Shown: one piece after another, positions 28,817 through 37,288 of the stretch
Numbering within the stretch: position 1 is the first letter of the stretch
Layout: every line of letters starts with the position of its first letter
Assembly (NCBI GenBank): GCA_000724175.1
Contig: JPGV01000004.1
Location: 1 to 58,527 of the forward strand
Reading direction: 5' to 3'
DNA: 58,527 nt
DNA from: [Candidatus Thermochlorobacteriaceae] bacterium GBChlB
GTDB taxonomy: Bacteria > Bacteroidota > Chlorobiia > Chlorobiales > Thermochlorobacteraceae
Program-made: the position numbers and the translations under genes
Notes under the pieces: generated by a model
The model's input: only the letters and a program-made list of their open reading frames with translations
Told to the model about the DNA's origin: nothing
Database searches by the model: none

Positions 28817-29701
28817 TTATTGGCGCAGTTCGCGCTGTTGAAAAAATGCAGCGAGTGGCTTGATATACGAGCGACCGGTCGAGACGCTGACGACATCGAC
28901 TTGCGATTTTTGCAATTGGCTTTTTCGGTTCGCTTGCAATTGCGACATTCGCGCTTCGTAATTTTTGCGAAACGCCTCGTCGAACGTATCTGCAATGAAA
29001 TGCTCGCCTGTCTCGGCATCTTGCAGTTCCAACAAGCCAACGGACGGCAATTCAAATTCGCGCGGGTCGGTAATTTGAATAATGACGAAGTCGTGTTTTT
29101 TATTGATAAGTTTGACTTTCTCGATAAACCCTCCGTCCATTAAGTCGCTGACGAGAAAGACAATAGCACGCCGCTTTAACACCCGTGTGGCAAAGTCCAG
29201 CGCGATGCCGATGTTGGTGGTTCTGCCCTTGGGTTTGAAGAAAAAAATCTCACGCAGAAGCCGCAGCACATGTGTTCTGCCTTTGCGCGGCGCGATGAAT
29301 TTTTCAATGACATCGGTAAAAATAACCAGTCCGACTTTGTCGTTGTTTTTTGTTGCGCTGAACGCGAGTGTCGCGCAAATCTCCGCCGCAAGGTCGCGCT
29401 TGAATTGTCCCTCCGAGCCGAAGCCGCCCGACCCCGAGGCGTCGTAAAGAATCATCAGGGTTTGTTCGCGCTCTTCTTCAAAGACTTTGATGAAGACGTC
29501 GTCGCGCCGCGCGGAGACGTTCCAATCAATCGCTCGGACGTCGTCGCCGAATTGATACTCGCGCACTTCGGCGAACTCCATTCCTTTGCCTTTGAACGCC
29601 GAATGATATTCGCCGCCGAAGATGTTGTTCACCAAGCCGCGCGTGCGAATTTCCAACTGCCGCACTTTTTTGAACACGTCTTTCAATTGCGTTTCCGCCA
29701 T
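28817..29701 (-). CDS. DUF58 domain protein (MoxR-associated VWA-like)
   Basis: ATG 29701 gives 294 residues (MAETQLKDVFKKVRQ); the longer frame would read through the previous gene. The DUF58 signature is clear: RGLVNNIFGGEYHSAFKGKGMEF-type start, REYQFGDDVRAIDWNVSARRDD, then a VWA-like fold with LMILYDASGS as the metal-site strand. GRTTNIGIALDF and IVFLVSDLMDGG are the other MIDAS loops. DUF58 proteins are the constant partner of MoxR AAA+ ATPases and are thought to be the adaptor for metal insertion or folding of VWA targets. Confidence 0.92.
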   Translation of the reverse strand: MAETQLKDVFKKVRQLEIRTRGLVNNIFGGEYHSAFKGKGMEFAEVREYQFGDDVRAIDWNVSARRDDVFIKVFEEEREQTLMILYDASGSGGFGSEGQFKRDLAAEICATLAFSATKNNDKVGLVIFTDVIEKFIAPRKGRTHVLRLLREIFFFKPKGRTTNIGIALDFATRVLKRRAIVFLVSDLMDGGFIEKVKLINKKHDFVIIQITDPREFELPSVGLLELQDAETGEHFIADTFDEAFRKNYEARMSQLQANRKSQLQKSQVDVVSVSTGRSYIKPLAAFFQQRELRQ

Positions 29702-29720
29702 AGTCTGCCCTGCTCGCTGT

Positions 29721-30326
29721 TCAGTCTTTCTTCTTTTTCTTTTTATCCTTTTTGTCTTTTTTATCCTTCTTGTCGTGCTTCTCCATAATAATGCTATCTG
29801 CCGAAATGTATCGATGTTCGGTGGGTTCATCGTCGGGCGTGTAGCCAAGAATTTTCTTCACCATTTTTTGGCGGAGTTCGCACGCCAAACGGAACGCCTC
29901 TTTTTCGCCGTATTTCTGAATGGAAAAAGAGGTGGATTTTACTTTGTTTGGCTCGGGATTCCAACTGACGGCAAAGTATTCGCGCGACACGCCACTTTTA
30001 TTGACGGCTTTGCCACGATAGACGCCAACGACGCCTGTATTGCTCGTCCTGTTGGTAGACAGTCTGGCTTGACGCTTTCGTCTGCCCTCCGACGGGTCGG
30101 GCGCGCCAACTTCCTTCGCCAGTTTTCTCTGATACTTCTGCGCCGCCTCGAGCGACTCTTTTTCGCCACCATAGACGCCATCGCTGAAGAGTTTCGAGTA
30201 TGTGGCGCGCTGATGATACAACCGCATCAGCCAGCCATGCGTGGTGGCGTTATCGACACGGCTGATGCCCGGATGCTTTCCGCGCTTTGCAGTGGAGGAT
30301 GATTTTTTGATAGATGTATTTGCCAC
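29721..30326 (-). CDS. Double AP2-like domain protein with Lys/Asp tail
   Basis: The protein has 201 residues. Residues 18-70 (GISRVDNATTHGWLMRLYH ... GGEKESLEAAQKYQRKL) and 97-155 (TGVVGVYRG ... YFAVSW ... STSFSIQKYGEKEAFRLACELR) each fit the AP2/ERF fold: three beta strands with a conserved Gly-Val/Ile-Arg/Tyr start and an Ala-rich helix. The C-terminus (183-201) is a KDKK repeat ending in poly-Lys. No HNH nuclease or integrase domain is attached, unlike most bacterial AP2 proteins. I recall similar stand-alone proteins annotated as ERF-like in Chlorobium. It lies between MoxR and DUF58, 19 bases upstream of DUF58 and on the same strand. It is probably a DNA-binding protein; its target is unknown. 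Confidence 0.7.
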   Translation of the reverse strand: MANTSIKKSSSTAKRGKHPGISRVDNATTHGWLMRLYHQRATYSKLFSDGVYGGEKESLEAAQKYQRKLAKEVGAPDPSEGRRKRQARLSTNRTSNTGVVGVYRGKAVNKSGVSREYFAVSWNPEPNKVKSTSFSIQKYGEKEAFRLACELRQKMVKKILGYTPDDEPTEHRYISADSIIMEKHDKKDKKDKKDKKKKKKD

Positions 30327-30532
30327 TGCTGTATTGTATTAAGTTGATGATAAAACTCACGCTGCGCTCAACGACGAACCAATCTTTAAACAACGATTTA
30401 CGCTATACATCGCTGCCAGCCGTGCGAAGAATCGGTCTCAACGCTGCTCCGAAAGGAAAAAGAGTTTGTTAAGAACGGCCGCAATGTTGGTTACCTCTAC
30501 CTGTATTTTCAAGGCATTGCGGGCGGCGCCTG

Positions 30533-31531
30533 CTACGGAACATTCACCGCGTTTAAGACTTTTCGAACAATATCTTCGGGTTTGATGTCTTCAGCTTCAG
30601 CTTCGTAAGTCGGGATAATGCGATGTCGCAGCACGTCGTAAGCAATGGTCTTCACATCTTCGGGCGTGGTGTAGCCGCGCTGATTTAAAAACGCATTTGC
30701 TTTCGCCGCAAGGTTCAGGTAAATGGTTGCGCGTGGCGATGCCCCGTAAGCGACAAGATTTTTCAGTTCGGGCAAATTGACTTTTTCAGGCTCGCGCGTC
30801 GCAAAGACAATATCGACAATGTATTGCTCGACTTTCGGGTCGATGTAGACTTCGTTCACGACTTTTCGCGCGCGCAGAATTTCCTCTGGGGTAATGCACG
30901 GCTCGACAGGTTCGCGCCGCTCGGTTCGCGCCATGCGCCGCATAATTTCAAGCTCGTCTTCGCGTGTCGGGTAGCCAACTTTGAGCTTCATCATAAAGCG
31001 GTCGACCTGCGCTTCGGGCAAGGGATACGTGCCTTCCTGCTCGACGGGATTCTGTGTCGCCAATACCAAGAAGGGGTCGTCCAATTTATACGTCTGTTCG
31101 CCAATCGTAACTTGTTTTTCCTGCATCGCTTCCAGCAGTGCCGATTGCACTTTGGCGGGGGAGCGGTTGATTTCATCGGCGAGAATAATGTTAGCGAAAA
31201 TCGGGCCTTTCTTTGTGTAGAACTGCATATCCTTCTGGTTGTAAATCATCGTGCCGAGCAAATCGGCGGGCAGAAGGTCGGGTGTAAATTGAATGCGTTG
31301 AAATTTTAAACTAATGGCTTTGGCAAGCGAGCTAACTGTCAATGTTTTGGCAAGTCCCGGCACGCCTTCCAACAGCACATGCCCGTTGGTCAGCAAGCCG
31401 ATGAGCAATCGATTAACGACGTAGCTTTGTCCGACGACGGCTTTGGAGATTTCATCGCGCAGGCGATCTAAAAACTGCGACTCTTGGCGAATCTTGATGT
31501 TAAGCTCTTCAATCGAGACGGTAGATGTCAT
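30533..31531 (-). CDS. MoxR family AAA+ ATPase
   Basis: The protein has 332 residues. Walker A is LLEGVPGLAKT, Walker B is IILADEINRSPAKVQSALLEAM with the MoxR-specific ADEINR, and sensor 1 is FLVLATQNPVEQEGTYPLPEAQ with the arginine-finger region VDRFMMKLKVGYP. The C-terminal lid domain is complete. MoxR ATPases act as chaperones for VWA-domain proteins; here the DUF58 and BatA genes follow. A 206-base spacer without a clear gene separates it from the AP2-like gene, so a second promoter is possible there. Confidence 0.95.
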   Translation of the reverse strand: MTSTVSIEELNIKIRQESQFLDRLRDEISKAVVGQSYVVNRLLIGLLTNGHVLLEGVPGLAKTLTVSSLAKAISLKFQRIQFTPDLLPADLLGTMIYNQKDMQFYTKKGPIFANIILADEINRSPAKVQSALLEAMQEKQVTIGEQTYKLDDPFLVLATQNPVEQEGTYPLPEAQVDRFMMKLKVGYPTREDELEIMRRMARTERREPVEPCITPEEILRARKVVNEVYIDPKVEQYIVDIVFATREPEKVNLPELKNLVAYGASPRATIYLNLAAKANAFLNQRGYTTPEDVKTIAYDVLRHRIIPTYEAEAEDIKPEDIVRKVLNAVNVP

Positions 31532-31582
31532 TGGTGGTTTTAGATGATTGCAAGTGATTGTTTTCTTGCTGATAGTCGAGGT

Positions 31583-31852
31583 TTATTGTTGTGGCTCGTC
31601 CGCCGAGTAATACATGGTGCTGAACGCATACACACAGATGCCAATGCCGACGAGCAGACACAAGAGCGACAGCATTGGGTCAACATACAGAAAGCTATGT
31701 ATCATGCCGATGCGCGGCGTAAAGAGCAAGAGCAAATTCGCGCCGAGTAAAAACAAAAACATGCGCGATGTTCGAACCAGCGTGGGCGGTTTTCTTGGCT
31801 TGTTTTTTTCGTTGGTGTCTTTACGTTTGGATTGTTCAAGGTCGTTTGCCAT
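31583..31852 (-). CDS. Small two-helix membrane protein upstream of MoxR
   Basis: The protein has 89 residues. A charged N-terminus (about 30 residues rich in Lys, Asn and Glu) is followed by two hydrophobic helices, MFLFLLGANLLLLFTP (about 31-46) and PMLSLLCLLVGIGICVYAFS (about 59-78). I do not recognise a family. It is the first gene of the Bat operon by position (51 bases before MoxR) and divergent from tsaD, with only 32 bases between their starts. It is probably real because of its composition and spacing, but no function can be given. Confidence 0.6.
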   Translation of the reverse strand: MANDLEQSKRKDTNEKNKPRKPPTLVRTSRMFLFLLGANLLLLFTPRIGMIHSFLYVDPMLSLLCLLVGIGICVYAFSTMYYSADEPQQ

Positions 31853-31884
31853 AATACTTCTACAACGAATGTCTAAATTGCAAA

Positions 31885-32910
31885 ATGAATATCTTGGCGC
31901 TTGAAACGAGTTGCGATGAGACCTCTGCCGCTGTGTTAAAACACGGAAAAGTCGCCTCCAACATCATCAGTTCTCAATTGGCACATCAAGCGTTTGGCGG
32001 CGTTGTGCCTGAAATTGCTTCGCGTGAGCACGAGCGTTTGGTTGTCTCCGTCGCTGCTGCTGCGCTTAGTGAAGCCAATATACGGAAGTCCGAACTCGAT
32101 TTCATAGCCGCAACATCGGGACCAGGACTCATCGGCGCAGTGTTGGTTGGACTTAACTTCGCTCAATCGCTCGCCTTCGCCTTAAAGAAACCGTTTGTTC
32201 CGGTCAATCACATCGAGGCGCATATCTTCTCGACATTTGTTGATGACGGTACCCACGAGCCGGCACGCATACCAGCATTTCCGTTTGTCTCGCTCACCGT
32301 CTCGGGCGGACACACGATGCTCGCGCTCGTGCAAGACGATTTGACCTACCGAGTCGTCGGACGAACCATTGACGACGCAGCAGGCGAAGCCTTCGACAAA
32401 ACCGGCAAGATGTTGGGACTGGGTTATCCCGCCGGCCCGTTGATGGACAAACTCGCCAAGCAAGGCAACGCCAAGTTTCATCGATTCCCGCAGGCATTGC
32501 TTTCGGAAGACAATTTTAATTTCAGTTTTTCGGGACTCAAAACCTCTGTTCAAACGTTTTTGCGCGATAAACCCGAACCGTTTGTTCAAGCGCATTTGGC
32601 GGATATTTGCGCCTCAATTCAAGACGCGATAACATCGGTCTTAGTTACGAAAACGCTCGCGGCGGCTAAATGCTTCAAGGTGAACACGGTGTCCGTTGCG
32701 GGCGGCGTGAGCGCGAACTCCGAACTGCGGCGGAAATTTCAGGTAGCATGTGCAGCAAAAAACCTCGCGCTGCACATTCCCAGACCGATTTTCTCGACCG
32801 ACAACGCCGCCATGATTGCAACGCTCGCGCATCTGAAACTCCAACGCGGGCTGGCGTCGCCTAATGATTACAATGTCGGCGCGTTTGCCGTCTTCACGCC
32901 GCCGTCCTAA
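31885..32910 (+). CDS. tsaD: tRNA N6-adenosine threonylcarbamoyltransferase TsaD
   Basis: The protein has 341 residues. It begins [16 protein letters not shown], the family start. The iron ligands are H109 and H113 in NHIEAH, and the ATPase loops VSGGHTM and [11 protein letters not shown] are both present. TsaD transfers the threonylcarbamoyl group from its AMP adduct to A37 of tRNAs that read ANN codons, with TsaB and TsaE (not in this window). It is a normal, complete housekeeping gene. Confidence 0.97.
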   Translation: MNILALETSCDETSAAVLKHGKVASNIISSQLAHQAFGGVVPEIASREHERLVVSVAAAALSEANIRKSELDFIAATSGPGLIGAVLVGLNFAQSLAFALKKPFVPVNHIEAHIFSTFVDDGTHEPARIPAFPFVSLTVSGGHTMLALVQDDLTYRVVGRTIDDAAGEAFDKTGKMLGLGYPAGPLMDKLAKQGNAKFHRFPQALLSEDNFNFSFSGLKTSVQTFLRDKPEPFVQAHLADICASIQDAITSVLVTKTLAAAKCFKVNTVSVAGGVSANSELRRKFQVACAAKNLALHIPRPIFSTDNAAMIATLAHLKLQRGLASPNDYNVGAFAVFTPPS

Positions 32911-32984
32911 GCCGTTCTTCGTTTCGGGTTTCGATGCTATCTTGGGCATCACAATTGTTTGTTCAACAAAAACCTTAACCGACG

Positions 32985-34709
32985 ATGAGCTGCCCTAGCG
33001 TGTCTTTATCTCGAGCCGTCCTGATTCCCCTAACGATTTTATTTTGCCTGTTTGGCGCGTCAGTGCTTCGGGCGCAAGCGCGAAAATATGAGCGTAAGTC
33101 TATCACCTCGCTTGGCACGGTGCTGGTTAAACCCGGTCTCTCGCCCAACATCGACATCATCAACAACCGCTTGAAAGCATACATTGAAGTGCCACGCTTC
33201 GATTACAACGTAATTTCATCGGACGCCGTCAAAGAGTTCGTGCAAAAAGCAAATAAGACGAACTTAGAGCCGACGGCAATTTCAAAATCGCTCAACGAGA
33301 CCGTTGTGCCGAAAATTTTGCAAGTGGTGCAAAGCGTGGCGGACTTGCGGGCGCAAGGCAACTTAAAAGAAGAAGACCTTGCGCGCGCTGCTGTCGATAA
33401 ACTCAAACTCTCTGGCTTGACGGCAGCCGACATTGAGAAAGTTCTGAACTCCGCCTACATTTACTTGCCCGTTATTACTGAGTATGAGGAAAAAACGGTG
33501 GGAGACAATTTCGTCGTCGAGATGAAAGGCTACCTGCTGTGGTATCAAGTGGTAACGCCGCATGATGGCAGCAAGGCGTCGGTGGTCTTGCTCCAACAAG
33601 CCTCTGAACCAAAGGGCGGCAGCGGCTCGGGCGACCCGGACAAAACCTATCAACTGAAACGACGCTCGGTGAACGGCAAAGACTACGCGCGGCTCTCGGC
33701 AGCGGGCGCGTGGGCGCAAAATGAAGCGCTGGCAATGCGCAACATTCCCGAATTTAAACTCTCGGCGGAAGTCCGCAGCGTCGAAGGACAAAGTGTCTTG
33801 GCGAACATCGGCAAGCGAGAAGGTTTAGGATTAGACGACGGGTTTAATTTGGTGGATTTTTTTGACGACGGCAAAGGCGGCGTGCTGACGAAAGAAGTTG
33901 GATTTTATCGCGCGGCAGAAGTGGCGAACAACGTCTCCAACCCAAACGACTTGTCGCGCTTCTTTGCATATCAAATTGGTTATGTGGAGCGCGGCAGCGT
34001 GTTGTTGGAGCGCCCGAGATTGCCGATTGATATTCGCATTCGACCGAAGTTCTATCAATTCCGACTGCCGCGCACGGCAATTCCGCTGGACTTTCAGACC
34101 TACAACAGATTCGGACAACGCGGCGTAGACAACTACGCGCTGACCGAAGACGCCACGGCGGCGGCCGGCGTTGATTTGGGCGCTGCGTTTAACTTGGCGA
34201 AAGCCGTCGGCATCACGCAGTTCTTCGCTGTGGTTGACTTGGGAGTTGGCGTTCCTACGGTTACGCCGCGCAATGCCAATGTTCCGTTTCTGCTCAACGG
34301 GTATCTTGGCATTCAAAAGAAATTTTGGTTCGGTCCAGTCAACTTGAATTTAGCCGCAATGCCGGGCATTGACGCGCTCACACTTTCTGGCACTGGCACG
34401 GAAGATGACGACTTGGAGGGATTGACGATTATTACGCTTGGTGCAAAGCTGGATGCAGGCGTCGAGGTTATTCTTAACCCTGATCTTATGCTTTCGCTGA
34501 CGGCAGGATACAAGGTTGCCTTCTCGCCGCTCCTTGCAGGCGTGAAGTTTAGAAACCGTGACAATATCGACGTCGTGAATTTTTCAGGTCCGAACGCCGC
34601 GTTTCGCGACATCAATTTCAGCGGTGTCAATGTGATGGTCGGCGTATCATTTACGCTGCCCTCGCTTGGCACAGATTTGCTCACATTGCCATCGGATATT
34701 GACTATTGA
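32985..34709 (+). CDS. Exported protein of unknown function, possible outer-membrane barrel
   Basis: The protein has 574 residues. The N-terminal hydrophobic stretch AVLIPLTILFCLFGASVLRAQ is a signal peptide. Residues about 40-240 are mixed alpha/beta with an extended start (YERKSITSLGTVLVKPG). About 340-574 has alternating beta strands with aromatic ends (PRTAIPLDFQTYN, VGVPTVTPRNANVPFLLNGYLG, ADFELSLTAGYKVAFS-like strands), suggesting a barrel or secreted beta domain. No catalytic motif is seen. It follows tsaD by 74 bases but is not an obvious partner. It may be specific to Chlorobiota. Confidence 0.65.
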   Translation: MSCPSVSLSRAVLIPLTILFCLFGASVLRAQARKYERKSITSLGTVLVKPGLSPNIDIINNRLKAYIEVPRFDYNVISSDAVKEFVQKANKTNLEPTAISKSLNETVVPKILQVVQSVADLRAQGNLKEEDLARAAVDKLKLSGLTAADIEKVLNSAYIYLPVITEYEEKTVGDNFVVEMKGYLLWYQVVTPHDGSKASVVLLQQASEPKGGSGSGDPDKTYQLKRRSVNGKDYARLSAAGAWAQNEALAMRNIPEFKLSAEVRSVEGQSVLANIGKREGLGLDDGFNLVDFFDDGKGGVLTKEVGFYRAAEVANNVSNPNDLSRFFAYQIGYVERGSVLLERPRLPIDIRIRPKFYQFRLPRTAIPLDFQTYNRFGQRGVDNYALTEDATAAAGVDLGAAFNLAKAVGITQFFAVVDLGVGVPTVTPRNANVPFLLNGYLGIQKKFWFGPVNLNLAAMPGIDALTLSGTGTEDDDLEGLTIITLGAKLDAGVEVILNPDLMLSLTAGYKVAFSPLLAGVKFRNRDNIDVVNFSGPNAAFRDINFSGVNVMVGVSFTLPSLGTDLLTLPSDIDY

Positions 34710-34830
34710 TGACCATTCAGGCGGAGTATGTTGGAGAAGAGCATTTTGGAACGGAGCATCTCTTTGGCATTGAAAGGTGAAACAACGTTTTTTATTTTTA
34801 CTTCAAAGACACTTTTATACCACTGATGCT

Positions 34831-35517
34831 ATGAGACGCATTGTCGCCGCGCTTATCCTGCTGCTGTTCATTTCTGACGCTGTCGCCCAAACTGCTTCTA
34901 TTTCGGGGACGGTAACGCTGCCGTCGGTGCAATCGGCGCGAGGCACCGCGCGCGGGAATTTGTATCGCAATCGACTCTCGCCCGCCGCATCGGGAACGAC
35001 AGAAGTCGCCCAAACCGCCTCCGCATACGATGATGTGATTGTGAGCGCGCATCCGATTTCGTTCAAAGCAAAATTTGCACCGCTTTCCAACGCGCGCATC
35101 AGCCAAAAAAACGCCACGTTCATTCCGCACGTGTTGCCGGTTACGCAAGGCACAACGGTTGAAATTGTCAACGACGACCCGTTTTATCACAACGTCTTTA
35201 CGCTCGGGCAAGGTGAGCGGTTCAACGTCGGACGCAGACCGACAGGCGACGTTCAAGTGAAAAAAGTAACCAGCACCGGCGAGACAAAACTCTTCTGCGA
35301 TATTCACACGCAGATGAACGCGATTATTTACAGCCTCGACACGCCCTATTTCACGCGCGCCAAATCGGGCGGCAGCTACGACCTGAAAGGCTTGCCCGAG
35401 GGAACTTACGAACTGCGCGTCTATCACCCGAACTTTCCGATAGTCAACGGGCGTGTTGAACTCAAAGCGGGACAAGCCTTACAACAAAATTTTGCCTTAG
35501 GAGAATCGGCTCAATAA
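34831..35517 (+). CDS. Secreted cupredoxin-type copper protein
   Basis: ATG 34831 gives 228 residues with the signal peptide MRRIVAALILLLFISDAVAQ; the longer frame from 34777 hides it. The type 1 copper ligands are all present in plastocyanin order: H120 in FYHNVF, then C156, H159 and M162 in LFCDIHTQM. The second half (about 180-222) is a carboxypeptidase-regulatory-like beta sandwich (GGSYDLKGLPEGTYELRVYH). It should carry electrons or bind copper in the periplasm. It is the first gene of a three-gene set with a membrane cyclase and a porin-like protein, 11 bases before the cyclase. Confidence 0.82.
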   Translation: MRRIVAALILLLFISDAVAQTASISGTVTLPSVQSARGTARGNLYRNRLSPAASGTTEVAQTASAYDDVIVSAHPISFKAKFAPLSNARISQKNATFIPHVLPVTQGTTVEIVNDDPFYHNVFTLGQGERFNVGRRPTGDVQVKKVTSTGETKLFCDIHTQMNAIIYSLDTPYFTRAKSGGSYDLKGLPEGTYELRVYHPNFPIVNGRVELKAGQALQQNFALGESAQ

Positions 35518-35528
35518 TGTGACGCACG

Positions 35529-37244
35529 ATGCAACTGAACATTCAAACCAAACTGTTTCTTTTACTTGCAGGGCTGGCAGGCGGCGTGCTGTTTGCGGTC
35601 TTGCTGGTCATCAACCAAACGCTTTCCGACACCATTCAGCGAAAAATCATCTTTGATTTCAGGCAAACACAAGCTATTTTTCAACGCGAGCAACGCCTGC
35701 GCTACGAGAACTTGGTCAACCTTGCCACGCTCATCGGCGAGAACGAGATTTTTAAGCGCAATGTCGATTTAGAGTCTAACCTCGACACGATTTCTATGCT
35801 CCGACACGCCAGCGTGTTGCAAAGCGTGCGCGAGTTTGCCAACCTTGCGCCCGTTGATTTGTTCATCGTAACCGACCGACGCGGCAGAATGCTGGCGCGG
35901 CTCGACCAGCCCGACCGCTACGGCGACGACCTTTCCGCACAGCCCAGCGTCAAACGTGCGCTCTCCGGCGAGCCGCCGATCGATAGTCTGGCGCAGCTCT
36001 GGAATCTGGACGATAATTTGTATCAAATCGCCGCGTCGCCAGTCTTTCTCAACCAAACGAACATCGTGGGCGTCGTCGTCTTAGGGCAACGTCTCACCGA
36101 ATTGGAAGCCCGAGACCTGAAAGGCACAACGAGTATCGACATCACGTTTTTCCTTAACCAAACGCCGATTGCCACAACGCTCGATTCGACACGGCGCATT
36201 GCGCTGCAAAAAGTCGCCTCGCTCGGAACAGAGCGGGAAATGATTGTCAGAGGCGGCAAAGCCAGCGACTCGTTTGAGATGAATTTGGCAGGCGACGACA
36301 TCTTCGCCTTTCTCGCGCCGCTTGGCAATGGCGAACCGGCCTATTACCTCGCAACCGTTAAAAAGTCACAGGAACTTCAAATTCTAACGACGATTCAGCG
36401 CAGTTTGCTCATTGCCGCGTTACTTAGCCTTGTTGTTACGATTGTGCTTGCGGTGTTGCTCGGGCGCGTGTTTTCGCGTCCCGTGCTGGTGCTGGCAGAT
36501 GCAATGCAGAGAGTTCGAAAAGGCGATTTGGCAATTTCCGTCAAACCGGCTTCGCAAGATGAAATCGGGCAACTGGCGACGGCGTTCAACGAAATGATTG
36601 TCGGATTGCGTGAGCGGTTTCAGTTGGCGCGGTATGTGGGAAGTCATACGCTTGAAATGGTGCGTCAGGCGGCGGGCGGCGATATGCAAACCGCGCTTGG
36701 CGGCACACGGCAAGACCTCGCGGTGCTGTTCTCCGACATTCGCGGCTTTACAGCGTTCAGCGAAAACCGCTCGCCCGAAGCCGTCATCGAGATGCTCAAC
36801 AAGTATCTTGGGTTTCAGGCGGAACTCGTCGCCAAGTTCGGCGGCTCCGTCGATAAATACGTCGGCGACGAAATGGTGGCGCTCTTTAGCGGCAAAGATG
36901 CTCTGCAACGCGCACTCGATTGCGCCATTGCAATTCAACGCAAGGCAAAAGAAGTGCAACAGAAAGACCCGGCACCCGTCGCCATCGGTATTGGTATCAA
37001 CTACGGCTCAATGGTGCTGGGAAACATGGGCGCGCAAGACCGAATGGACTACACTGTCATTGGCTCGTCGGTGAATTTATGCGCGCGCCTTTGCTCATCG
37101 GCGAAAGGCGGACAGATTTTAATTCGTCAAGAGCTCTTGCAGTCGCTTCCTGCCGAGAAGCCTGTGAAGAAAGGCGAAATCAAGCAAATGATGTTCAAAG
37201 GATTCTCAACACAGCTCGACATCGCCGAAGTGCTATATGATTAA
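35529..37244 (+). CDS. Membrane adenylate/guanylate cyclase with periplasmic sensor
   Basis: This 571-residue protein has TM1 at about 8-28, a periplasmic sensor of about 250 residues (dCACHE-like, e.g. FIVTDRRGRMLARLDQP), TM2 at about 290-312, then HAMP (about 312-365) and a class III cyclase domain (about 385-565). The metal Asps are D403 (LFSDIRGF) and D447 (VGDEMV). K443 and the Thr in DYTVIG fit adenylate cyclases of class IIIb, and Asn/Arg of VNLCARL are kept, so it should be active. It makes cAMP in response to a periplasmic ligand or redox state. It lies between the cupredoxin and porin genes; a cNMP-binding DUF294 regulator occurs at 44611. Confidence 0.92.
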   Translation: MQLNIQTKLFLLLAGLAGGVLFAVLLVINQTLSDTIQRKIIFDFRQTQAIFQREQRLRYENLVNLATLIGENEIFKRNVDLESNLDTISMLRHASVLQSVREFANLAPVDLFIVTDRRGRMLARLDQPDRYGDDLSAQPSVKRALSGEPPIDSLAQLWNLDDNLYQIAASPVFLNQTNIVGVVVLGQRLTELEARDLKGTTSIDITFFLNQTPIATTLDSTRRIALQKVASLGTEREMIVRGGKASDSFEMNLAGDDIFAFLAPLGNGEPAYYLATVKKSQELQILTTIQRSLLIAALLSLVVTIVLAVLLGRVFSRPVLVLADAMQRVRKGDLAISVKPASQDEIGQLATAFNEMIVGLRERFQLARYVGSHTLEMVRQAAGGDMQTALGGTRQDLAVLFSDIRGFTAFSENRSPEAVIEMLNKYLGFQAELVAKFGGSVDKYVGDEMVALFSGKDALQRALDCAIAIQRKAKEVQQKDPAPVAIGIGINYGSMVLGNMGAQDRMDYTVIGSSVNLCARLCSSAKGGQILIRQELLQSLPAEKPVKKGEIKQMMFKGFSTQLDIAEVLYD

Positions 37245-37288
37245 ATCCTAACGGTCAAATTTATTGACGCAACAAACCATCGTTTCAC

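Noticed and set aside
29622-30302. Plus-strand frame of 226 codons across the AP2-like gene
   Set aside because: The minus-strand frame has domain structure and operon spacing; the plus frame has neither.
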